From Beverwykella pulmonaria (taxonomy: Eukaryota; Ascomycota; Dothideomycetes; Pleosporales; Melanommataceae): DNA of 64,000 nucleotides. Shown piece after piece: positions 11,811 through 22,326 of this stretch. How positions within the stretch are numbered: the first letter of the stretch is position 1; each line of letters opens with the position of its first letter. Where the stretch lies: assembly GCA_001599595.1 (NCBI GenBank), contig BCHH01000010.1:789359-853358 (forward strand). Reading direction: 5' to 3'. The translations under genes were made by a program, and so were the position numbers. The notes beneath the pieces are model-generated. The model was not told where the DNA came from. It worked only from the letters and a program-made list of their open reading frames with translations, and searched no databases.

Positions 11811-12146
11811 TTAAACAGCACCGCAAACCGGGCTGGAGCTCATAGCGTTGCTGCCACCATTGTCGTTGGTCGCGCGCACGCAGCCTCCAGTAGCCGCGAC
11901 CGGAACGCAAGCGGTCACTGCACCAGCACAGGCGTTGCGGCTGTAAGCCGAAAGCTGCTGGCCAGAGCCTCCTGAGCCTGTGATCCTGAAGGACTGGAAT
12001 CCTCCTAGCAGGGCGCAGGAGTTGTCAAATACGTTGCGGTTACCCGCTGGGGTATTACAATCGGTGTCAGCGAAGAGATCAACGATAACCGCGTTGCTCA
12101 CGGCGGCGCCGGCGAGAATGGTGAGGAAGATAGACTTGAATTGCAT
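11811..12146 (-). CDS. small secreted cysteine-rich protein
   Basis: Single exon, 111 aa, ATG at 12146. Residues 1-19 are a typical signal peptide (QFKSIFLTILAGAAVSNA). The mature part is about 92 aa, rich in Gly/Ser/Asn, with six cysteines (30, 44, 73, 80, 89, 108), an even number that suits three disulfide bridges. There is no membrane anchor, no GPI tail and no hydrophobin spacing (no CC pairs). Such proteins occur widely in plant- and soil-associated moulds and are often listed as candidate effectors, but nothing in the sequence shows a target. A 28-bp minisatellite begins 137 bp upstream of the start and could affect its promoter. I do not recognise the exact family. Confidence 0.75.
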   Translation of the reverse strand: MQFKSIFLTILAGAAVSNAVIVDLFADTDCNTPAGNRNVFDNSCALLGGFQSFRITGSGGSGQQLSAYSRNACAGAVTACVPVAATGGCVRATNDNGGSNAMSSSPVCGAV

Positions 12147-12283
12147 ATTGGGTCTGTACAGTTAATTGATGAAATATAAGATGTTGGAGCTGACAGCAGT
12201 TTCGCGGAATACTCAAAGGGAAGGAGACTCTTATATTTCTTTGCTTCAAAGTTGGACATCAGGTAAAGAGATCCCTATAACCC

Positions 12284-12483
12284 ATTTTTTAATTTATCTT
12301 ATACCTGCAGGATTTTTCAATTTGTCATATACTCACAGGATTCCTTAATTCATCTTATATTAGAAGGATTTTCAATTCATCTCGTATCCTTAGGATTTTT
12401 CAATTCATCTCGTATCCTTAGGATTTTTCGATTCGTCTCGTACCTGCAGGATTTTTCAATTTATCTTATACCTGTAGGATTTT
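12284..12483. repeat. 28-bp minisatellite, seven units plus a partial
   Basis: Units start at 12284, 12312, 12340, 12368, 12395, 12423 and 12451; unit 4 is 27 bp and the others 28, with a partial copy at 12479-12483. Each unit runs ATTTTTCAATTYATCT, then CGTAYC or TATACC, and ends in AGG. Units 4 and 5 are almost identical, while the outer ones are more diverged. It lies upstream of the secreted-protein gene at 11811-12146. Confidence 0.9.
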
Positions 12484-13952
12484 AGCTTTTATGCAGTAAT
12501 TGTTTAAAAGTGCCGCGAAAATCAAAGTAAAATGGGGATCCCATCCTTCAGGCTTTTAGCTTGAGCTTCATGCGATCCTATTTTAGGGAAGAGAGATGTT
12601 TAGGATTCTCAATAGAATGGAAGTAGGATGAGAATTCCAGTCCCGTCCTATCCTGTAGTAGGGCATAAGTTCGTGGACTGTTGTAGAGGTGTGATAGGCG
12701 GAACAGGCACGAGAGAGCATGAGAACTAAGTTGTTGCTTACGCCTAGAGCGCACTCACAAGACTATTAATCAAGGCCTTCCCTGACGCCTGGAGCATACT
12801 CAATATAGGCCGCGCTATGGACTAGCCCTAGAGTCGTCCTGCAATAGCTGTTGGTAATAATGGTATAAAGCGCTGCCGAGCGAGGTGCGGAATAGTACTT
12901 GTGTGAGTGTTCAGGGGGGGGAGGGGTAGTGTCCGTAATGAATGCGGAGGCGGCTAGAGCGGTGACGACGGCTGTGGTGCCGACGAGTGCTGCATCGATA
13001 ATCGTTGTGTCAACAGGACTAGGAACAGGTTGCAGCGCCAAAGATGGGCGTTGTGGGAGCGGGAACTGTTGTTGTCGTTGCTGTTATTGCTTGTGTAGCC
13101 TTTATGTAAATATGGAACAGACGAGGTATAGCTATGGGGATGCTGGGAGCGGTAGCTGGAGGCTATCTTCTTGGAGTATATTGGGTGAGGGCTTGTAGAC
13201 CGATCAACTGTTCTTACTAGCGTGCTATTACAGTTATAGATCTTCTCTAATTGTAAAGCTAATAGTTTTACGGTAGTTTCAAGGTGTGTGAATGGCGTTG
13301 TAGTAACACAATTCAACAAGCCTAGCCGGTACACCGCACCTAGCACAGAGGAAGAGTAATGGGGATGGTGAGTCAGGTTGTGGGGGTTGTTTCTGGTGTT
13401 GTTATAGCTGCAACCTTATAAGTAGATTGAGACAGCATGGGATAGAAACGGGTACTTAGAGAGAACCCAAGGAACAAGCGAAGAGAAAGACACTTCTGCA
13501 ATGATGCGTTGAAATCTAATTTATGGGAATATTAGAGCCCCGGGACGTGATGATTGAAAATTCATCCATTATCGATCCTATAAGTGGAAAGTTGTACCTA
13601 CGCAGTATAGGTTGACGAGCAAAGGCAGATTCTACTAAATTTTCGGTTCACATCTCTCGCTCTCAGTCGACACCCATCTTGGTCTTTGCAAATGATATCC
13701 AACTTCCGATTTCGTATCCCCACCGGTCACAGTAACCGCACATGTTCTCACTCCTTCAATCTCACCTCTCCGTTTTGGTATCCGCAATCATCTCACCAGC
13801 CATGTACTCCACCCATATACCGTCCTCGCTATTATACAAATGGCCACAGCCAAGTACGTTCATATCGTTTTGGGCTAAACAAAGAACACGTGACGCAGGT
13901 GGCAGCCCGGTCGATAGAAATAGCCAAGTAAAGAAAAGAAGTGGCACATACC
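12484..13952. other. intergenic, no gene supported
   Basis: No protein family is recognisable on either strand. A frame on the minus strand (12766-13041) encodes a Thr/Ala-rich stretch, but an overlapping frame in the same place is equally long. It lies between the secreted-protein gene and the 3' end of RSE1. Confidence 0.4.
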
Positions 13953-16900
13953 TTAGAAAGCGTAAAGGCCCCTCATGTTCCAGATCGCCTCATCCACACT
14001 CTCGGATGTCCAGTTGCCTGTTAACTGCCCAACAATGCTCTCGCGCGAATCCCTGCTCATGACTAGGAAACGTTCAACAAGGTCCCCGTCGATGAAGCTC
14101 TTGACTGGGGTATAATAGCTACGGAACGCCAGGTGATCTCTGCCCGAAATCGGCTTGTCGTCAGAACGCAGAGCCAGTTCTAGTTGCTGGAACATCTTGA
14201 AGTCGCGACGCGACTGGAAGGGGACGAGTGCACCGAGCGTTCCCTGAAGACCAGCCCAGAAGATGATTCTCTCGCCACCAGCAAGGAGAGCCGTCTTTTG
14301 AATTGAGACGGGGATGTCGTTCGTAAAATAGTGCGCGATAAGATCAACACGATTCGGTGCGCCACCGAGGAAACCCTTGTCCTGTAACAGATGCTGCCCA
14401 TCGTTCGATTCGTCCGAGGCTTCGGAAATCTTTTGGGGACATCGCACCAACCACAGGTTGCCGAATTTATCTCCACCCACCACCGTGTCATAGTCTACCA
14501 TATCTGTACATGTGGTGTATCGAGGAACTGAGTCGTCGGCGAACGGAATGAGTCGATTCGGGTGGACTAGATCTTTGTGGACAACAAATGTTACTGATTG
14601 ACTCTGGTCTGACACAACAATACGGCTACCCTGGGTCTTCAAATCGGTGATTCGGGTTGTGACACATTGTAAGGCTTGCGCTTTGCGGAGTAGGGAGCGC
14701 ATGCCGCAGTCGTACAGGCCGAGATCGCGACCAACGCCAGCAACAAGCTTGCCCTTGAAACCCAGAAGAGCGAGCGGGGGTTCAGTCATTTCAGTTTCGT
14801 GGAAGAACTCTAAACTCCGGCCATCCACCGAGACCTTGAACAGCTGGATAGATGCGGACTTGTATTTGTAGGGCGTGAAAGTCAAGTTTTCTGCAACTCC
14901 GACGGCTAGGAAGTAGTCGTTTTCTCGGCTCTCGAAACATATTAACGCTGCACTAAGAGCCGACTTATTTCCACCAAGTTCGACTGTGTGGATGACTGCC
15001 TTCTCGGTGACTGGATCAATTACTTGAATGCATGAGGCCCAATGTCCAGCTGCTCTAGGGTAGCCAAACTCGAGTGGAGGCAAGTCATCACTATCAGTGG
15101 TTCCGTTAGTCGTCTCATCGTTGTCGGTATCACCGTTCTTCTGCTCCTCTTTTACGGCGGCCTTGCTCTCATTTCCCTTAATTTTAGCTTGAGCAATGAG
15201 GCTCTTCTTGGTCTCAACGCTCATGGTGTTGTTCTCACTCTGGACAACGTAATACAGTTGTTGGTCATGGTATCCAACAAGCTTTCGCGGCGTATATCGA
15301 AGGGGTATCGACTCGTAAGTGGTGTTGCTCGCAAGGTCGTTGAAAGTGAAGATTCTGGAGGTGTTTAGCGACTGCTGGAAAGATTGAAATAGATATGTGG
15401 AACAATATAGCTTGCTTTCAGAAGGAACAATTGGAATTTAAAATTTTGATAATCATCATGTGAAATTATCAGAAGTAAAAAATCATCAGGAAGTAGTGGG
15501 GAAGTGAATAGGAATAGTACTGACCGCAATTCATTGGCACTGACACAAATGACACCCTTTAATTGTTCACCTTCAAAGTTCCAAGCAGACTTAAACTTCA
15601 TGTAGTTGAGCGGTGTCGTCGCGAGAGAATTGGTGCGCGGATCGGTATAGCTCAACCAGGGCCGGGATGTCATGGCGAGAATGGCAGATTCGCCTGCTGC
15701 GTTTACTCGGGCAAATTCGATTGGTTCAGGGCCAAGAAAACGTCTTCGAGTATCTCCAATCTCCCCAGTATGCTCGTCCAAATGGGATCGGATGTATACT
15801 CCTGTGCGAAGACCAATATGAAGAAACTGGCTATACCCTCGGGGCGACTTATCGCGCATGTAATTAATCGTAATAGAGCTCGGCTGGGCCGAAAGGGCTT
15901 GGACGGAAATGTTCCTCAAGATGTAGCCATCCATGTCCGGACTCAGGTTGTAGATTCGAACTGTTTGATCACCACAGCCAACAGCCATGAAGAAACTTCG
16001 CACACTACCTTCCGGGACGTCTGGTATGGCGAGGCAATTGATAGGGCAGTCCAAGTTTATTTCCTCTTCTGCCATTGCAAGAGATCCATCTGAATCACAC
16101 TCGAAGTACAGAATCTGCCCAGAGCTAAGCGCAATTGCCACCTGGCGATTATTGGATGCACAAGCGATGATGGTCCGGTGGGCCGGCGACTGCCAATCAG
16201 TCAAATTCTGATGTACGGCCGCAGCATCTCCGTCAGGGAATTGGATTTCTCGGATGTGACGAATGCCTCTGGGATGTATTTGAATAACACAGTCCTCTCC
16301 GAACTGCTGGACACCAAGGGTGTTGGTATCCGGTAAGAATCCAGTATTCACTGCATCCTCCACTTCCTCGCCAATTTTCAGAACGAGAGTTCTGCTGTGG
16401 AGGCACAGAATGATTAGGGTGTCGAATTCGTCTTCAGCCGTCAATTTGGTAGTCCAAACATTGCTGGCCGGCTGTGGCAGCGGTGACTCAATAAGATCGA
16501 GAACTTCCAAAGCATTCCTTGTGGTCCTGAATGTGCTCCGTGCACCCGTACCAGACACAGTGTAGATCTGAGGTGCATCTTCCATGCTCAGATTCGCGAC
16601 TTCCATATCCATGATAGGATTCAGACTTGGAATTGTCTCAACCGGGGTGAGATTTGTGAGTGGCCGCGGACGGAAGAAGGGCACGTCGAATTTCTCGAGG
16701 GGGTCAGTGGGGAACATATCACTCTCAAACACTGGGTCGTCCGTCTCTTCTCCAAGTGACTCGAGCTCATAGAGAATTCGATCACCAGATTCGCAAGCAC
16801 AGTAGACAAAACCAGCCTTTAAAATGCATATGCTCGTCGCGACCGGAATGGTGTCGAAGTACTTGATCTTGATGCGCTCGACAACGCCACCGGGAGCATC

Positions 16901-17989
16901 AAAGGTAACCTTGAACACATCGCCGTCATCGGTCTGGAGGAGATAGAAGAAGTCTCCACCCTTTAGTGCGTACAGAGTTCCAGCCACAATGATGCGCTTC
17001 CGGTTCTGGTTCTCGGTCGCGCCATCACGCCGAGGAATGGCCAGTCGATGCACACTTGTGTGGGAATTGAATATGCGGCGATAGCTAATGTTGTCCTCGC
17101 CACAGCACAAGACCCCACTCGGTGCGCCAGCGCCTCCTGGTACGCGGAACAGCGTGTTTGACGTACGATCGACTGGCTCGGACCATTTCCGAACAATGTG
17201 ATTGAGACCCAAGTCCAGCTCGTAATACACCAACTCTTTCTCGAGCTCATTCAACTCTTCACCGGAAGGATCTGACTCCGCTTTCGAGTAGTCTAACTCG
17301 AGAGCAGCGAACAACGGGTTGTCATAGCCCACATCTAAGCCGATCAGGCAATACACCAGGGTCTGAGGCTTGTGCGCTTCCAACGGCGAAGAGATAGCAA
17401 TATCGGTCTGGCCGCTCCGGGTCAAGATGTACACCAGCTTGTTCTTCTCAGTCGACGCAACCATGATGGCACGGCCCTTCGGATCCGTGGCTAGATACTC
17501 TCCGGGGACGACGCGACGGATTCCAGACTTGCCAAAGGTCTCAAAATGTACCGTTTTTAGCTTATGCTCCTCGGGGAGGTATTCAAACGTTACGAGGCGG
17601 CCGGAGTCGGTCGACACTGCAATGATATCTAGTTTGCTTTAGCCATGGTTCTCAAGTGACATCATCCTGTCCTCCACTCGCTCGGAGAGCAACGAGCTCG
17701 AGGGTGCGGTCGTGCCTTCGAAAATCACTAAACGGGCTTTATATGTGTATAAGAGCAACGTACCTTTGGTGCCGCCGGCCAGTCGGAACTTGGCGATGCG
17801 ACGAATGATGCCAAACACATCCTGGGAGAAGACTTCGGTGAAGCCCTTTTGCCGTCGTGAAACCTCCAGGATGGCGAGCCGCGAGCCATTTGCTGTGAGG
17901 ATCTGTTGCCTGCCGTTGCCGAGGAAGTCGCCCGAAATTGCCTCCTGCGTCGCCGACGGTGGTTGCACCGTCACGGCGTACAGGGACAT
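13953..17989 (-). CDS. RSE1: pre-mRNA splicing factor RSE1 (SF3b130/SAP130)
   Basis: Three exons, complement(join(13953..15354,15525..17628,17764..17989)), 1243 aa. RSE1 is the large WD/beta-propeller scaffold of the SF3b complex in the U2 snRNP, which holds the branch-site region of introns. Marks: MSLYAVTVQPPSATQEAISG at the start, SQDVFGIIR, ETFGKSGIRRVVPGEYLATD, EKNKLVYILTR, ISSPLEAHKPQTLV, VYYELDLGLNHIVRKW, GARSTFRTTRNALEV, FGYPRAAGHWASCIQ, PPLALLGFKGKLVAGVG, GGDKFGNLWLVRCP and FRSYYTPVKSFIDGDL near the end. These match the CPSF-A/DDB1-type family member specific to SF3b. Introns are 135 and 170 bp, long for this window. An in-frame ATG six codons upstream (18007) is an alternative start; 17989 fits the family better. 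The protein is more diverged than I expect between related moulds, mainly in the N-terminal third. Confidence 0.93.
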
Positions 17990-18554
17990 GGTGGAAAAGC
18001 TCGTCATGGTGAAGGCGGCGGCAACACTGCGGCGCTGGGAGCGAGGTGGTGGTGGACTTTGGGGACTCTAGGCGCGCTGGCCTAGCTGCAATCGGTGGCC
18101 ACTCAAGGGCAACACAGTGCACAAATGACGGTCCAGACGTTGGAATATCGGGAAAGATGGAAATTGGGATTGAAGAGGAGGTGCACGCCAGACGTGGGGT
18201 AGAGGGCGGCGGTAGGCAGGTGTCAAGGTTGAGCTCGAACGAAACTTTCTGGTGCTGAGCTTCGGCTTCCGGTTAGCGTTGTATCATGCGTATGTAAGCC
18301 AAAATAACACTCGGCTCAATTCCGGCTCAGCCTTCATCACCTTCGCACCGCCACTGCTCACGACGCTGTTCTTAGGACGACGGCATGGCTCGAAATTGGG
18401 ACCGTTGTGTGATGACCTCGTCCCAGTTTCGGGACCTGTTCAATGAGTGCTGCAGAAGGCTTTCACCCTCCTACTACCACCGCTCCCCCTCCCCTTTTCC
18501 TCGTCTTATTCTCGTCGTTCCTTCTCCTCTCCTACTCTGGCCGCCATCGTTCCC
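17990..18554. promoter_or_regulatory. RSE1 upstream region
   Basis: Upstream DNA of the minus-strand RSE1 gene. From about 18465 on it turns pyrimidine-rich on the plus strand (CT-rich, purine-rich on the RSE1 sense strand) and leads into the TTC microsatellite. No gene is supported on the plus strand despite several long frames, which consist only of Ser/Pro/Phe low-complexity translation. Confidence 0.35.
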
Positions 18555-18596
18555 TTCTTCTTCTTCTTCTTCTTCTTCTTCTTCTTCTTCTTCTTC
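18555..18596. repeat. (TTC)14 microsatellite
   Basis: Fourteen perfect TTC units within a longer polypyrimidine tract (about 18465-18640). The long frames over it (poly-Ser, poly-Phe or poly-Glu) are products of the repeat. Confidence 0.95.
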
Positions 18597-19622
18597 CTCC
18601 CCCAAGCTTGCTTCCCTCCTTCTTTCCCGTTCCCTTCGTGCGGCAGTCTCACATCGAACTCTCCTCTTCAACTTTAGCCCTGATTCCTATCGCGTCACTT
18701 TCTCTCTTCGGTATTCCGAGCGACATGCCGAAACAGCGGCGAGACTTTATAACCCAAGAAGAGGAGAATTACGGTAGCGAGATAGATACTTCCATAAATA
18801 GAGACAAAATTCTTTGACGACGTGCTTCGGGCGCGTAGGTCTCGTCTTCACGCAATCAGGTGCTTGCAGTGTCATCACATTTTTGGACCATCCGGGCATT
18901 TAAAACGCGGACGCGGCTTCGACCCATCAGGGCATTGAATAGCTTACGAGACAGATTCATAGGCAGGGCAAGATTGCGCCCAGTCCGCATGCACTAGTTG
19001 CTTGAGAATGGCCGCTAGTATACTGGAAGCATCCTGCTCCTCCTCAGCTTTGTAGTTGCAGTACCCATAAGCAACTCTACGAGAGCTGCTCTGCAGGCGA
19101 TCGATCGTAATGGTCGCAACCATGGTCTTGCCAGCTCCAGGAATGCCTGGGCAGAAAAGGGTTCCTTTAGCTTCACCGAGCTACCTTGCGACCTCAAGCG
19201 CTTTTAGAAACTACTATTCTGTCCCTTCTTGTCTGTCGCGAATAGTTTCGGATTACTGGGCGGGATAATTTGTAGGCGATACCTATTCCGGAACCTTGGG
19301 ATGCTTCGCGCAGTCTTCAATCTTGCTAGATTTTATCTACTCTAGATTGTATGATAAGAACGTGTCCGAACAAAGTTAGTAGTATCTTCGATGGCTTAAG
19401 ACAGATTGTGTGAAAATGGGGCGTGCAACACGACGTAGTAACAAGAGCAATCCTCTGCCCTTCTGTCATTAGAGGATATCTAGTATATATACATATAACG
19501 CGGTCGCATCCCTTGTGACTTTCCTGCAAGCTCCATATCTTACTGTCTAGACCTACCCTGGCTCCATCGGAGTTGGTGGACTTCGGGGCTAAGACAGCAA
19601 CCCTGTGAAGTTCATACATGAT

Positions 19623-19919
19623 CGTCCAGTACTGTCAAGGCCTGTCTAGGCTTACCGCGGGCTTCAGGCTGGGATAAAATTCCTGTAAAATCCTGCAGGC
19701 ATCCTCCGATACTGTCTTCGGTCGGTCCAGATGCGCCGTGCCCGACCGTGTTCGGGGAAACCGTAATAGCTGTCTAGTACTGCCAAGGCCTGTCTAGGCT
19801 TGCCATGGGCTTGAGGCCAATATATCATTTCTGTAGAATCCTACAGGCATCCTTTGACACTGTCTTAGTCGGTCTGGATGCGCCAAGGTCGGCCGTGTCC
19901 GGAGGAATCGTGACAGACT
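19623..19919 (+). repeat. diverged tandem duplication, two units of about 148 bp
   Basis: Unit 1 (19623-19770) and unit 2 (19771-19919) share blocks in the same order: TACTGYCAAGGCCTGTCTAG, GGCTT, TGTARAATCCT, CAGGCATCCT, ACTGTCTT, GGTCGGTC and GATGCGCC. The differences are mostly transitions. No coding potential is seen. It stands in a gene-free region from about 18600 to 22300 with further repeats to its right. Confidence 0.75.
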
Positions 19920-20387
19920 GCTTTAACAAATAAACAGTGTCGCCTATAGTGTTAAGGGCGGGTCCCGGATCCTATGGCGTCGTCACGTAACAGGTAGGGC
20001 TGAGTTCGTCCTAAGGTAGTGGAGGATGAGAGGAGTGGATACAAGATAGATGTCGAAGCAGGGAGAGGGTAATGTGATAGACAATAAGTTTCTAACAAGC
20101 GAGAGGCTTTACTGTGAGCGGCGTCAATGTTAGAAAAGATGTATGCAGAGGATACGATTTAAATTGATTATGTAGACTATCTAGGAGATTCTTGAAGTTT
20201 ATTTATTTGACTGGATCTGTTCGCCAAGACATGACTCTGTCGATCTGTGGTTTACAGTGTTGAAATGTGAGAGCTCTGAGTGGGAGGGGACAGAATAATA
20301 TTGCTTGAGGTGCCAACATAGAACCAGGCTGGTGCTATATACTCGGACATCTGCCCAGCCATCTTGGTCACGTGCCTATCATGTGCC

Positions 20388-20826
20388 TGTCACGAGGATG
20401 TCACGTGTCCCAGTCTCGGCTAGCCAGCTGCCTTTCAACATACAGATCCAACAGATCCACTAATCCATTACATGATATTGTGGCTTACAGTATTATTCCG
20501 GTTTGATTCGCTAGCCGACGGTGGGGCATCGTCCTCCATGTCGTAGTCGGTCTCATGGCCTTCTATCAGGTCGCTCGCCGCGCTACTGTTGCGGACAGTA
20601 TGACTTGTCGTCAGTAGCTCCTGGGTAGCGTTTGTAACAATTTTGTAGCCATCATAGGTTATGTTTATACAAGGCCCCCCCCATGAGCGGGTTTGTAGCG
20701 CGTGTTAGTGGGTTCCATATAAATCCACTTTTTCCATATAGAATCTGTCAGTGCAGTGGCACATGCTACAAACCCGATCACGGGGGCCTCTTGTAACATC
20801 AGGACACCAGAGTGGTTACCGTGACA
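20388..20826 (-). mobile_element. LTR-like sequence, minus orientation
   Basis: Read on the minus strand the segment starts TGTCACGGTAACCAC (ending at 20826) and ends CCTCGTGACA (at 20388), that is TG...CA with terminal TGTCACG/CGTGACA. The first 15 bases equal the start of the solo LTR at 21575, so the two are probably related families. No 5-bp target duplication was found at these ends, so the exact borders are uncertain or the element is truncated. It contains the fold-back structure at 20661-20799. A minus-strand frame at 20917-21150 just upstream could be a leftover of its internal region, but I do not recognise it. Confidence 0.4.
20661..20799. repeat. fold-back (MITE-like) imperfect inverted repeat
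   Basis: The left arm (20661-20706) and the right arm (20753-20799, read as reverse complement) share ATGTT, ACAAG, GGCCCCC, GATCGGG or GAGCGGG, and TTTGTAGC. The arms are about 45 bp around a loop of about 46 bp. The structure resembles a small non-autonomous DNA element, or a hairpin within an LTR. Confidence 0.6.
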
Positions 20827-21574
20827 CCACTAGATAATCTCTGAGCCTGCGTGTGATAGATCATAGAGCTCTGTTTTACCAGTTGATTTCGTGGCTGTAC
20901 GTAGCCTAGTTGCTTTCTAGTCAATTAGTAATCCAAAGAGCTTGACAAGATGTGTATTAGCATTGTCAGCGAATAAGGCGTCAGATGCGCTGTAGAAAAT
21001 AGGTTCAATTTCAGCTTCAGTGGCGTTGTTAGGTAGGGCAGTGTAAGCAGGGTTTGTTGATAGCAGCGAGTAGACTTCTGTATTGGTATCGAAGAGTCTA
21101 AAATATGTCGTGTTCCCTTGAGCCTCTCGCCCCTTTACACTTACGGCCAAGATTAGTATTAAATTACGTAAGGTAGCTACAAGCTTTTACCATGTTAGGC
21201 TGTTTTGAATTTGAGATAAAGTGTGAGTGATATTTCCGCTTCTCGGAGAGTCTCCTGCGGGGACCTCCGGAAGCCTATCAGGCCGTGTGGCCACAGGTCA
21301 CGTGTTACGTGAGATGTATAGTTCCCTCCGAATCCTCTGAGCATTCTCACGGATTCGTCTCGACTCTGATGAATCAAGTCTGTTTACTCCTGATCCATCA
21401 ATTCGTTCTGTTCCCTGCCACTGTTGCCCTCACATAAAGCTAAGTGAGCCAACTAGTTCTTAGTAAAGAGTCTTGCTTTTCTTGTTAGTAATGCCCATGT
21501 AGGGTTTAAGGTAATTATTGCTAATAGGACAGTTAGGTATGGTATTAATGCTATTTGTTGGAAGGTACTGGAGC

Positions 21575-21819
21575 TGTCACGGTAACCACCGTGGTTCCCC
21601 TGACAAGCTCGCTTCCCCTGACACGCTTCCCCTGACACGTTACGCGACACCTTGGCTGCGCACGAGCCCAGCAACTTCATGTATATAGCCTGGCAGAGAA
21701 GCTTCCCTTCCTCTGCATCTGACGTCTTGACCCATCCCGACAGTCGCACGTAGCAATCAATCCCTGAATCTGATACTCGATATCTAGTGTTCATACCTGA
21801 ATGCCTCGTCGTCGTGACA
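21575..21819 (+). mobile_element. solo LTR with perfect 5-bp target duplication
   Basis: This 245-bp segment starts TGTCACGGTAACCACC and ends GTCGTCGTGACA, with the TG...CA ends and short terminal inverted repeat (TGTCACG/CGTGACA) usual for LTRs. It is flanked by GGAGC at 21570-21574 and GGAGC at 21820-21824. No internal retroelement coding sequence and no second copy of the LTR lies beside it. This is what recombination between the two LTRs of an element leaves behind. A TATATA motif lies inside at about 21682. Confidence 0.85.
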
Positions 21820-21824
21820 GGAGC

Positions 21825-22326
21825 ACCTCGCTTACGTGCCAAGGGTGAATGCCATGCCCTGCCCTCACTATATATAATCCTCATGCATACACATAAAAAA
21901 TACAACTTTGACTTCCTTTCCACACCCCCCGACACTAGTAATGGTCTAGAAGTTTTAGTGTGCGTTTAGCGTGAAATCATTTATGGAGCGGCTGATTCGT
22001 GGGATAATCAATGCCGGAGTTATACTCGGAGGGTGAAGACGAAACCTATAAATACTGTGCTCCATTCTCGAATATCACCGTGATACGCCTGCACGTATAT
22101 ACCCCTTTGACTTCTTGTTCCCCATATCTCCATCCAGTTCCTCCTCGTCTTGGCGGCCATGCGTTTCTCTTTCCACGGAAGTCGGCTACTAGGGATATGC
22201 GAAATGCGAAATTGAGTGTAGTCAGCGCGAAGGTGGTTGTCGCACAAGGAATATGGGACGAGGAAGAATATAACGATCCTCGGATGAAAAAGGAATAGCA
22301 AACCCTATTTCCCGTGAGAGGCCCTG
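21825..22326. other. intergenic, no gene seen
   Basis: Between the solo LTR and the 3' end of the minus-strand membrane-protein gene. Opposite-strand frames at 22011-22360 overlap each other and look random. Confidence 0.4.

Noticed and set aside
12766..13346. Two overlapping minus-strand frames with Thr/Ala and Ser/His-rich sequence
   Set aside because: Both are of similar length over the same DNA, show no family motif and have no splice links.
18252..18817. Long plus- and minus-strand frames rich in Ser, Phe, Leu or Glu
   Set aside because: They are translations of the TTC/CT-rich tract in all frames, with no other protein-like sequence.
20917..21377. Minus-strand frames beside the LTR-like segment, possibly retroelement protein
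   Set aside because: No gag, protease, RT or integrase motif is visible, so the link to the LTR-like sequence is only positional.
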